Shown piece after piece: positions 35,912 to 44,298 of a stretch of DNA of 64,000 bases. The notes under the pieces are model-generated. The model made no database searches. It had not been told where the DNA came from and worked only from the letters and a program-made list of their open reading frames with translations. This stretch comes from Cellvibrio fontiphilus (lineage in GTDB: Bacteria; Pseudomonadota; Gammaproteobacteria; Pseudomonadales; Cellvibrionaceae): the NCBI RefSeq assembly GCF_035317345.1, contig NZ_JAYKTU010000002.1; one strand, given 5' to 3'. Both the position numbers and the translations under genes were made by a program. Each line of letters begins with the position of its first letter. The first letter of the stretch is position 1.

Positions 35912-38836
35912 TTAAAATCTGGCGCGGATACCAACAGCAAAACGAGCATCCTGTGCGTAAGAATAAGCCACATGATCACCTGCTGCATTTTGGTCGATAA
36001 TACCAACGGTTTTCTCTTTCAGCAGATTGGAGGCTTCCGCAGTCACTGTGTAGTTGTCTAGGAAGGTATAGCTGACCGAGGCATCCAGCTGACCGTAATC
36101 GTCATTGTAAACAGGAATACGAGCCTTACCGCCTAAACCATCGTTAAAGTCTGGATCGAACCCATTACCACCCCAGCTAATCAGGTATTTACTTCTCCAT
36201 GAATAAGCCAAGCGCGCAGAGAAGCCATCTTTTTCATACATACCAATAATGTTGAATGCATTTTTAGACAGCTGATCAATAGGCAATTGACCATAGGAAG
36301 AGCGGTCAGTATCCAGAGGCGCGGCGCCCGCTTGGGTGTCGCCAGTTGTCGGCTGGGTATTTAACGGAATATCCGCATTGCTATCGATGTAAGTGTAGTT
36401 TGCCTGGATACCCAAGCCATCAAAAGGTGCTGGTAATGCGTCAAAGAATTTATTGACACCAATTTCCAAACCATTGATATCACCACTTCCTACATTGTCC
36501 AACCAGTTGGCTTGACCGGTGAATTCGCCAATAGCAAATCCATCAGTATTCTTTTTGAAGAAGCCTTCAACTTGTTTGTTGAACAATGCGGCGTAAGCCA
36601 TGCCGCCATTTGAATCAAAGTACCACTCGACCGACAAATCGAACTGGGTTGCTTCCATCGGTTGAAGGTAGGGGTTGGTATCCTGATTCAAATTGAAGCC
36701 TTCGATAACACCGGTCTCGTCATTGATATCAGCACTGATTGTTACAAATGCCTGCATGTCAGAAAACGATGGATTCCAAATCGCTTCGGAAGCAGCAAAA
36801 CGAACATAAAGATCTTCTGTTGCCTGCATGCGCAGGTTGAAGCTTGGCAATACATGAGTCTGGTTGGTTTTAGCATTCAGCGGCTCGTTAAACGCATCGA
36901 ATACCACATTACCGTTTTGATCCTGTGCTTCATTACCCACCAGGAATCCTGATGCAGTATTGTCAGTTTGCACAACACGCACACCAATATTACCGTCGAT
37001 TGGCATAGCCAAATCATCAAAGCCATAATTCGCCATCATGTACATAGCGACTGTTTTTTCTTCTTGCAGGTTGCGGTAAATCGGATTCTCCAGACGATCC
37101 CATTCGGAGTATACAAAGCCATCACACCACCAGGCACCGTTAGTTTCACAGTCAGCATTAACGGCGTCAGTTGTTGCGCGGAAATTTCTGGCAGCGTTGG
37201 ATGAATACAAATAACCCGCGGCAGGAACAGTGACATCACCGCGCTGGAAATCATCGAACGAATAAAGGGTTAAATAATTTTCAGCTTGTTCCGGAGTCAC
37301 TTTTGGAATGGTATTTTTGTCAAAACCAAACCAGGTGGCGTAACGGGTATTCCAGTCGTAACCCGTGTTAATGTTGTCTGCAGTTTTCTCAGAGAAACGC
37401 ACACCGGCTTTTACCGATTTAATAATATCGCCATCAAAATCGTATTCTGCATCAATGCGACCAGTTTTAGCTTCCGCCTCATTGCGCTCAAAATGTGTCA
37501 TCGCCTGGCCAAGGTTGTAATTGGCAAAGTTGGACATGTAAGCGTTATCGATAATGATCGATGGAGTCTCTGTTCCTATGCCATCCATATAGGCTTCAGC
37601 AGGAATAACTTTCAAACCAAGGGTGTAGTCATCCACATGGGCTTCAGCTTTTACGTATTGCAAATCCGCCGAGAATTTCCACTTGTCGTCCGGTGACCAT
37701 TTAATTCCAGTCGCGTAATCAGTCGTTTTTGAAACGTTCTGCGCCCAGCGTGTACTGGTACCAAAATCCAGACCCCATTGCGCGGGATTGGTAACGGTCA
37801 CTGTGCCGGATTCCATTGCACCGTTTGCGCTGTAAACCCAATCGTTATCGCTGGTTGGCACCAGGGCTTGATCGCCATTATGGCCTTCGAGGAAGAAAGC
37901 ATTTTCGTCGTAGACGTTATCGTGTTTGGTTTGGAAGGCAGTGAAATACAATTCAGTATTTTCGTTAGGTGCCCATTGCAATGCCAGGTAGCCACCTTCA
38001 CGCGTACTTTGGTGGTCGTTGCGACGCCAGTCCACACCTTTGGAAACCCAAACATCGTCGCCATCAATAGTTCTTGGCATAAACGCACGGGAATAAACCT
38101 GATCTGAACGTGTAGCCAAATCCGAGGTAGAGGCGTTCACGAGAATACCAAATTCACCGGCATCAGTTTCCCAGCGATTGCTGTACAAACCTGAGTATTC
38201 ACCGTCGGTTTCTTTCATCTGATCGCCGTAGTTTGCTTTGGCTGACGCGCTAACCATTTGGCCATCGGAATCAAAAGGCATACGTGTACGCAGATTTACT
38301 GTACCGCCCAAGCCACCTTCAATCATGTCAGCTGATGGGCTCTTATAAGTATCAACGGCATACATCAATTCGGCCGGAACCGATTCAAAACTGATACCGC
38401 GACCACTGGCAGCGGAGAATACATCGCGCCCATTTAATTCAGAGCGAACTTGCGTTAAACCGCGCACGGCAACACCGCTACCTTCCGCAGCAGGGTGCTC
38501 CGCATCGTTGTTGGTGTAGCGACCAACCGTCACACCGGGAACACGTTGCAGTGCTTCAGTTACACTGCGATCCGGCAATTTACCAATGTCTTCTGCGACG
38601 ATTGAATCCACAACCACGTTCGCATTTCTTTTTACATCTTGCGCCGACTGAATACTTGCGCGCTGACCCGTTACAACAACTTCTTCCAAAGCATCAGCAT
38701 CATCTTGTGCAAATGAATAGGGAGCAACACCCATAGCACCCACCACCAGCGACAAGCTGGAAGCAAGTTTTATGTAAGCCGGCAATTGTTTTTTTAGAAA
38801 TGTTTTTCCGAGGTTGTGCTTGTTATTAGCTGTCAT
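35912..38836 (-). CDS. TonB-dependent outer-membrane receptor, likely xyloglucan-oligosaccharide importer
   Basis: 974 residues. A long signal region ends near SFAQDD. The TonB box candidate is LEEVVVTGQRASI at about 50-62, followed by the plug (DSIVAEDIGKLPDRSVTEALQRVPGVTV) and a barrel that ends in the expected aromatic residue (FAVGIRARF). This is the large Caulobacter-type receptor class used for oligosaccharides. It starts 38 bases after the GH95 gene with both on the minus strand, as in the C. japonicus xyloglucan locus, where the receptor brings oligosaccharides across the outer membrane. The substrate is inferred from neighbours. Confidence 0.92.
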   Translation of the reverse strand: MTANNKHNLGKTFLKKQLPAYIKLASSLSLVVGAMGVAPYSFAQDDADALEEVVVTGQRASIQSAQDVKRNANVVVDSIVAEDIGKLPDRSVTEALQRVPGVTVGRYTNNDAEHPAAEGSGVAVRGLTQVRSELNGRDVFSAASGRGISFESVPAELMYAVDTYKSPSADMIEGGLGGTVNLRTRMPFDSDGQMVSASAKANYGDQMKETDGEYSGLYSNRWETDAGEFGILVNASTSDLATRSDQVYSRAFMPRTIDGDDVWVSKGVDWRRNDHQSTREGGYLALQWAPNENTELYFTAFQTKHDNVYDENAFFLEGHNGDQALVPTSDNDWVYSANGAMESGTVTVTNPAQWGLDFGTSTRWAQNVSKTTDYATGIKWSPDDKWKFSADLQYVKAEAHVDDYTLGLKVIPAEAYMDGIGTETPSIIIDNAYMSNFANYNLGQAMTHFERNEAEAKTGRIDAEYDFDGDIIKSVKAGVRFSEKTADNINTGYDWNTRYATWFGFDKNTIPKVTPEQAENYLTLYSFDDFQRGDVTVPAAGYLYSSNAARNFRATTDAVNADCETNGAWWCDGFVYSEWDRLENPIYRNLQEEKTVAMYMMANYGFDDLAMPIDGNIGVRVVQTDNTASGFLVGNEAQDQNGNVVFDAFNEPLNAKTNQTHVLPSFNLRMQATEDLYVRFAASEAIWNPSFSDMQAFVTISADINDETGVIEGFNLNQDTNPYLQPMEATQFDLSVEWYFDSNGGMAYAALFNKQVEGFFKKNTDGFAIGEFTGQANWLDNVGSGDINGLEIGVNKFFDALPAPFDGLGIQANYTYIDSNADIPLNTQPTTGDTQAGAAPLDTDRSSYGQLPIDQLSKNAFNIIGMYEKDGFSARLAYSWRSKYLISWGGNGFDPDFNDGLGGKARIPVYNDDYGQLDASVSYTFLDNYTVTAEASNLLKEKTVGIIDQNAAGDHVAYSYAQDARFAVGIRARF

Positions 38837-38874
38837 GATTTTCTCCAGTTAGTATTGTAAAACTACCCCTAAAG

Positions 38875-41328
38875 CTATCTCCCGCTGCTGGATAAGAGAT
38901 ATATTCCCGCTCCCTCTACCGTGAAGCTCCCTGAATTCCCCTCGCTCTCTAGCCTTAGGGATTTCCCGGTTCTTACATCCATCAACGTAAATTGCGCTGC
39001 CGGACGTGAAGTTCTGATATGTATTTTTTGTGGTGACTTTTTGTGTGGGCTTGCCTGCTGAATGCGCGCATGGATTAATTCACCTTTACGCCATTCCAAA
39101 TCAACAGTAATACCACCGCGCGCGCGCAAACCTTTTACCGAACCACTGGGCCAGCTGGATGGCAGTGCGGGCAATAAATGCAATTCATCGCCGTGGCTTT
39201 GCAGCAACATTTCAGCAATGCCCGCGCTCGCGCCAAAGTTGCCATCAATTTGAAACGGGGGATGGTTGTCCCACAAATTACTGAGGGTGCTGCGCTGTAA
39301 TTGTTCACCCAATACTTTGTGCGCGCGGTTGCCATCCAATAAACGCGCCCACATGTTTACCTTCCACGCCTGCGACCAACCGGTGCCTCCATCGCCGCGT
39401 GCATTTAATGTGGCGCGCGCAGCGGCAAGCAATTCCGGGGTATTGCGCGGGTTAATATCGCGCCCCGGATGCAGTGCAAATAAATGGGAAATATGGCGAT
39501 GATCATTTTTGGGATCGTCCAGATCTTCCTTCCACTCCTGCAATTGCCCCCAACTGCCAACGCGTATTCCGCGATCCAGGTGGTTTAATGTCTGCTCCAG
39601 TTTTTTTGCAAACGTTTTATCGCCACTGCGCAGCGCGGCTTCACGGGTATTGCGCAAAAGATCAAAAACAATTTGTTGCGACATAGCCGCGCCGCGCGTG
39701 AATGGCCCATGCTCGGGTGAGAAGCTGGGAGTGACAACCCACAAACCATCGCGCGGATCTTTTACTAAAAATTCCAACCAGAATTCGCTGGCACCTTTCA
39801 TCAGCGGATAAGCGCGCTTGCGCAGGAATTTTTCGTCGCCTGAAAATAAATAATGCTCGTAATAATGTTGGGCTAACCAAGCTGCAGCTTCGGGTTGCCA
39901 AAAAGCGGTGGGCCAATCGATAACGCCGGTAAACCCCCATATGTTGGTATTCAGGAACAGCGTCCAACCTTTGTTTACGCCAGTCACTTTTTGCGCGGCA
40001 ATAGTGCCGGGCGCAACCAGGCTATCCACAAAATCAAAAAAAGGTTCAGCCAGCTCTGGCAAGTTGGTGGTTTCTGCCAGCCAATAATTCATCTGCAAAT
40101 TGATATTCACGTGGTAGTCCGCATTCCACGGCGGCGTAGTGGAGTTGTTCCATACACCTTGCAAATTGGCGGGCAGCGAGCCGGGGCGCGAAGAGGCAAT
40201 TAATAAATAGCGACCAAATTGGAAATAAGTGGCTTCCAGGCTGCGATCCAGATTGGCATTACCTTTTTGATAACCCGCCAATAATTGCGGCGTGGTGAGT
40301 TTGGCAAGCGGGGCGTTGGGTTCCTGGCCTATGTCCAAAACCACACGATTAAAAAGTGCCTGGTGATCAGCGCGGTGCGTGTTTTGAATTTGCGCAAAGG
40401 ATTTTTTAATCGCCTTATCCAGCTGCGCCGTCAAACGCTGGTGCGGATGTACACCGCGATAGTTGGGGTAGCGCAGGGCATAGTCTGTGCCTGCCACCAT
40501 TAAAATCACCACTGAATCGGCGCCAGTGATTTGAATTTTATTGCCCGCTACTGCGCTGATTTCACCGCCCTGGTTGAGGAACTGGATTTGGGTTTCAAAT
40601 TGCAAACCGTTGCTGTGCAATTTGCCGCTGGCGGTTATCCGGCCCTGATCAAGTTTTACATTCAGGCTGCGGTTATCCGGCACCTGCAGGCTGGCAGAGA
40701 ACGAAATGCTGGCGGGTTGGTCGGCGGAATATCTCATCGCGATAACGCCATCGGGGTAACTCGCCAGATATTCGCGGCGGTAATTTACGCCAGCCTGCGA
40801 ATAGCTGACATTCACCTGTGCATCGCCCAACAGCAGCTCGCGGCGATAATCACTTACAGGTGCGGGTTCAGCAGCACTGACACCGCTGTCATTTTCGCTC
40901 GACACAATGACCAGGTCGCCAAATGTCTGGTAGTCACCGTAGGCGCTAATTTTACGACCGAGCATTTTGGCGGCGGCCTCTGGCGCTATAGCGCCCTGCT
41001 CGTCAATGGTATTGCGAACCTGGGCCAGCTTGCCGCCTTGGGGACTGTCGGGCCAGCCAAAGTCGTAACCCTGCGCACCGGGGCCGCCGGTCCAGAGCGT
41101 TTTTTCATTGAACTGGATGCGATCCTCTTGCACACCACCGACAATCACCGCGCCCATAGCGCCATTGCCAATGGGTAAGCCTTCACGCTCCCAGTCGGCA
41201 GCGGGCGCATCGAACCAGATGGGCGCCAAGGTCTCCGACTGCACAGATGCACCCACCAATAACAGCATCAGGCCCAAGGGCGAGATACTGGCGAGCAAGG
41301 CAGATGAACTCAGGCGGGGGCTAGGCAA
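38875..41328 (-). CDS. GH95 alpha-L-fucosidase (xyloglucan-locus copy)
   Basis: 817 residues from a TTG at 41328, supported by GGAG seven bases upstream. A signal peptide ends near SVQSETLAP. Conserved GH95 parts are DWEREGLPIGNGAMGAVIVG, HVNINLQMNYW (Asn408, Asn410), TPSFSPEH (Glu539), QEWKED (598-602) and FQIDGNFG (Asp695). Corresponds by family and context to Afc95A of the C. japonicus xyloglucan locus, which removes alpha-1,2-fucose from galactosyl side chains before GH35 acts. It leads the GH95-receptor unit and has a promoter at 41382-41421 matching that of the halogenase-like gene. It shares only distant similarity with the GH95 enzyme at 4418-6922. Confidence 0.93.
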   Translation of the reverse strand: MPSPRLSSSALLASISPLGLMLLLVGASVQSETLAPIWFDAPAADWEREGLPIGNGAMGAVIVGGVQEDRIQFNEKTLWTGGPGAQGYDFGWPDSPQGGKLAQVRNTIDEQGAIAPEAAAKMLGRKISAYGDYQTFGDLVIVSSENDSGVSAAEPAPVSDYRRELLLGDAQVNVSYSQAGVNYRREYLASYPDGVIAMRYSADQPASISFSASLQVPDNRSLNVKLDQGRITASGKLHSNGLQFETQIQFLNQGGEISAVAGNKIQITGADSVVILMVAGTDYALRYPNYRGVHPHQRLTAQLDKAIKKSFAQIQNTHRADHQALFNRVVLDIGQEPNAPLAKLTTPQLLAGYQKGNANLDRSLEATYFQFGRYLLIASSRPGSLPANLQGVWNNSTTPPWNADYHVNINLQMNYWLAETTNLPELAEPFFDFVDSLVAPGTIAAQKVTGVNKGWTLFLNTNIWGFTGVIDWPTAFWQPEAAAWLAQHYYEHYLFSGDEKFLRKRAYPLMKGASEFWLEFLVKDPRDGLWVVTPSFSPEHGPFTRGAAMSQQIVFDLLRNTREAALRSGDKTFAKKLEQTLNHLDRGIRVGSWGQLQEWKEDLDDPKNDHRHISHLFALHPGRDINPRNTPELLAAARATLNARGDGGTGWSQAWKVNMWARLLDGNRAHKVLGEQLQRSTLSNLWDNHPPFQIDGNFGASAGIAEMLLQSHGDELHLLPALPSSWPSGSVKGLRARGGITVDLEWRKGELIHARIQQASPHKKSPQKIHIRTSRPAAQFTLMDVRTGKSLRLESEGNSGSFTVEGAGIYLLSSSGR

Positions 41329-41381
41329 GGGATTACTCCGGAAAGGTAGAATCTATATGGTATATATGACTATATGAGCGA

Positions 41382-41421
41382 ATATTAAGGTAATGATTTT
41401 ATCGGTGCAAGCTTTATCACC
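41382..41421 (-). promoter_or_regulatory. Promoter with 18-bp element upstream of GH95
   Basis: Minus strand: GGTGATAAAGCTTGCACC (41421-41404) overlaps a -35 TTGCAC; 17 bases later comes -10 TAATAT (41387-41382). The same layout, with the same spacing, stands before the halogenase-like gene. Confidence 0.7.
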
Positions 41422-41486
41422 TATAACAAAAATGGCGCCTATTTCGTGATACCAAAAGAAACATTTCTGCCAATTTCACGCCCGGC

Positions 41487-42974
41487 TTACTGATCTAATG
41501 TCTGCAAAAAGCTGGCATGGGAGGGAGCAAGAGCACAGCCTTTGGAAATCGCTGCGCGCATTTTGTCCATGATGGAATGGATTTTTAACGGATCGGGAGA
41601 CTGCGCAAGACCATCGGGGTTTAGTCCAAAACCGGCAAACATACTGACCCAGCTCTCCTCTACAAAGGATTCCTGCTCCAGCAACTTCACTCGTCCCTGC
41701 GCCTTGAATACAGCGATTTTTTCTGCCAGTGGTGGGGGAATCTCCATTGTCCTCACTGCCTGCCACAGCGGTTCCGGGCGACCATTGAGCCGGTAATGCA
41801 ATATGATGAAGTCGCGAATGCGCTCGTATTCAAGCCGGTTGAGGCGGTTGGCTTCAGCGACCTGTTGGTCGTTAATCTCATAGTTCACCAAAAACGCCGC
41901 AAGCTTGCTAATACCGGTTTGGATGAGGGAAATACTGGTGGATTCCAGCGGCTCCAAAAAGCCGCTGGACAAGCCAATCGCCACACAGTTTTTGTGCCAG
42001 AATTCGCGGCGCATGCCGGTGTTAAAACGAATCAAACGCGGCTCAGTGAGCAACTCCCCCTTTAGGTTTGCCAGCAGTTCGGCACGCGCCTGATCCTCGC
42101 TGATAAACCGGCTGGAATAAACGTAACCATTGCCCACCCGATGCTGCAGGGGAATATGCCACTGCCAGCCGGCACTGCGCGCACTGGAGCGGGTAAAGGG
42201 ATCAGGCTCGGCCAGACTCCGGGTTTGCACCGCGAGTGCTGAATCGCTCAACAGCCAATGACTCCAGTCCTCGTAGCCCACTCCCAAGGCCTGTTGGATT
42301 AGCAGCGCGCTCATACCCGAGCAGTCCACAAACAAATCGCCATGTAGCGATTGACCAGACTCCAATTCCAGCGACTGGATAAAACCGCTGTCAGGATCGA
42401 GCCGGACCTGCTGGATCTTGCCCTCAACACGCGTCACACCGCGCTGCTCGGCGTAGTTGCGCAGGTACTTTGCAAACAGCGAGGCGTCAAAATGGTAGGC
42501 ATAGTTATACCAGGCAAGGCGGCTGTCACTGTCAAAACTAGGCTGGGCAAACTTGCCTGCACTGGCCAATTGGGTACAGAGGCAAAACTCGCCCAGATTG
42601 GCGCTATAGCCCTGTGTTTTCGCCGACCACCAGGTTTGGTAGAAGGGGCGATCTTCTATGGCGACACCGTAGCCGGCAAAGGGGTGAAAAAAAGCCTGCC
42701 CCGGTGCTGACCAGCCATCAAACTCAATCCCCAATTTGAAGGTGGCATGGGTCGCGGCGATAAATTCACTCTCCTTAACACCCAGATGCTGGATGAACTG
42801 ATGGATACCGGGCACGGTTGCCTCACCTACCCCCACAGTGCCAATCAGTTCGGATTCCACCAGCGTGACATCCAGATCCGTATTCTCCAACCAGCGGGCC
42901 AGATAGGCGGCCGTCATCCAGCCGGCTGTACCACCGCCGGCAATCACTATCTGCTTAACAGGCTTATTGGGCAT
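41487..42974 (-). CDS. Tryptophan-halogenase-like flavoprotein of a carbohydrate locus
   Basis: 495 residues from the ATG at 42974 with GGAG five bases upstream. FAD-binding GGGTAGWMTAAYLARWLE begins at residue 13. Halogenase signatures: catalytic Lys80 in ATFKLG (Lys79 in PrnA), WQWHIP at about 270-275, and GFLEPLEST containing Glu341 and Glu344 near the Glu346 position of PrnA. Close homologs are common beside TonB receptors in Caulobacter, Xanthomonas and Cellvibrio, where no halogenation has been tied to sugar uptake; a role in modifying or sensing the ligand is unproven. It has its own promoter at 43038-43077, matching that of the GH95 gene. Confidence 0.9.
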   Translation of the reverse strand: MPNKPVKQIVIAGGGTAGWMTAAYLARWLENTDLDVTLVESELIGTVGVGEATVPGIHQFIQHLGVKESEFIAATHATFKLGIEFDGWSAPGQAFFHPFAGYGVAIEDRPFYQTWWSAKTQGYSANLGEFCLCTQLASAGKFAQPSFDSDSRLAWYNYAYHFDASLFAKYLRNYAEQRGVTRVEGKIQQVRLDPDSGFIQSLELESGQSLHGDLFVDCSGMSALLIQQALGVGYEDWSHWLLSDSALAVQTRSLAEPDPFTRSSARSAGWQWHIPLQHRVGNGYVYSSRFISEDQARAELLANLKGELLTEPRLIRFNTGMRREFWHKNCVAIGLSSGFLEPLESTSISLIQTGISKLAAFLVNYEINDQQVAEANRLNRLEYERIRDFIILHYRLNGRPEPLWQAVRTMEIPPPLAEKIAVFKAQGRVKLLEQESFVEESWVSMFAGFGLNPDGLAQSPDPLKIHSIMDKMRAAISKGCALAPSHASFLQTLDQ

Positions 42975-43037
42975 CAAGACTCCGCAACCAAAATAATCGC
43001 TCTTTAAAACAATATTGTCATTTGGACAAGATGCTTG

Positions 43038-43077
43038 ATATTAAGCCTGCATTTTTATTGGCACAAGCATTATCACC
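43038..43077 (-). promoter_or_regulatory. Promoter with 18-bp element upstream of the halogenase-like gene
   Basis: Minus strand: GGTGATAATGCTTGTGCC (43077-43060) overlaps -35 TTGTGC; 17 bases later lies -10 TAATAT (43043-43038). It matches the GH95 promoter in both elements and in spacing. Confidence 0.7.
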
Positions 43078-43208
43078 AGTGCAAAAAGTTTATTTTGTAA
43101 CTGGCACGGCTGTTGCCACTAATTGGGAAACAGCAGTTATCAACCCCCTTCCGTGCAGATAAATGCACCGGAATGCAGCGAATTTTCTTGAAAAGAGCGA
43201 TAGCAATC

Positions 43209-44180
43209 ATGGGAACAGGCACTATCATCATGCATAACCCCTCTTTTTCTGCACCAATGGGTGGCAAGGGTTCAGCCCAATTTGTCAGGTTTTGCGAGGA
43301 GTACCAGCAGCGGCTGGATGCACTCACTCTGCTGAAACAACTTATCCATATGATTAAAGCGGTGCAGCGACACCGGGGGATGTCGATGGGCGCCCTGGGG
43401 GGTAACACCCTGTTCCGCAGTGAACTCATCCTGCTGCAGACGCAATTAGAGCGCCGCCTGGAGCTGGTGCAAGCTTTTGCAGCGCGCAGCTTGAACCTGT
43501 TAAGCCCACGGGACAGGGACAACCTGAGCAATGCCTGGCTCACCATCAGCCGCGATTGGCAACAGGATGCGGTAGTGGACAACTACGAACTTCACTGTCA
43601 CCTGATTGAGCAGTTGCTGAGCATGGTTGCAGCGCTGGGCAAACAACTGGAGTTGCCGACCTCCCAGGCGTTGTTGCAAACCGAGCGCAGTGGCCAGGAG
43701 CAAACCAGCGAGGGCAACAGCTACCCCAACCGTTTCAAATATCTTGAGGTGCTGCATTTTTCCACGCGCCTGATGCCCGCCGTTGCCGAACAAATAGGCC
43801 GTATTCGCGCACTTTCCACCTACGCTTCGGCACTGGGCTATTGCGATAAGGATGTGACCAGCAAACTGCGCTACGCCATCCAGTGCACCCGGGTAAACAA
43901 TGAAAAACTGCGCCATCAAACCAAGCGACTGGAGGGGCTGCTGGATAAAGACCTGAGCCTGCTGGCGCAGCTGAAAAGCTATGAAATCAAGCTCGATTTC
44001 CTGCTCAGCATGGTGGAGAGCGATGTGGTTAATCCACATCAGATCAATGCCGATAGTCATCGCCTGTTTGTGCTGGCCTCAGACATTATCGACATGTATT
44101 TGAAGGTGGTGGACGAAGGTGTGCACCTGCTCACCGACTGGCATGAGCAGGACATAGAGCTTTGGCTGGAACAGGTGTAG
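43209..44180 (+). CDS. NIT-like (nitrate/nitrite sensing) helical protein without output domain
   Basis: 323 residues from an ATG at 43209; an ATG at 43230 and earlier in-frame starts are possible. The chain is almost wholly helical. IKAVQRHRGMSMGALGGNTL near residue 57 resembles the 'Q-R-E-R-G-x-S' start of the NIT domain, and IGRIRALSTYASALG near 205 matches its second helical bundle. No signal peptide, transmembrane segment, GGDEF, kinase or ANTAR domain is present, so it appears to be a stand-alone cytoplasmic sensor. Function uncertain. It is divergent from the halogenase-like gene. Confidence 0.7.
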   Translation: MGTGTIIMHNPSFSAPMGGKGSAQFVRFCEEYQQRLDALTLLKQLIHMIKAVQRHRGMSMGALGGNTLFRSELILLQTQLERRLELVQAFAARSLNLLSPRDRDNLSNAWLTISRDWQQDAVVDNYELHCHLIEQLLSMVAALGKQLELPTSQALLQTERSGQEQTSEGNSYPNRFKYLEVLHFSTRLMPAVAEQIGRIRALSTYASALGYCDKDVTSKLRYAIQCTRVNNEKLRHQTKRLEGLLDKDLSLLAQLKSYEIKLDFLLSMVESDVVNPHQINADSHRLFVLASDIIDMYLKVVDEGVHLLTDWHEQDIELWLEQV

Positions 44181-44298
44181 CGCCTGACGTGTCTCTGCGG
44201 GCCTTGTCTCTGTTGGGAGAGCGCCTAGAATAGCGGCTAACTATCGCTCAATTCTATCGCTCAATTCTGCAGCGCCACCCTTGCGGAGACTTTGCTCC

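Noticed and set aside
40531..41178. Plus-strand open frame of 215 codons within the second GH95 gene
   Set aside because: The opposite strand encodes conserved GH95 blocks throughout; this frame is a shadow.
44242..44267. Direct repeat CTATCGCTCAATT before pldA as an operator
   Set aside because: Two 13-bp copies in tandem are visible, but nothing ties them to a regulator, and they may be a chance duplication.
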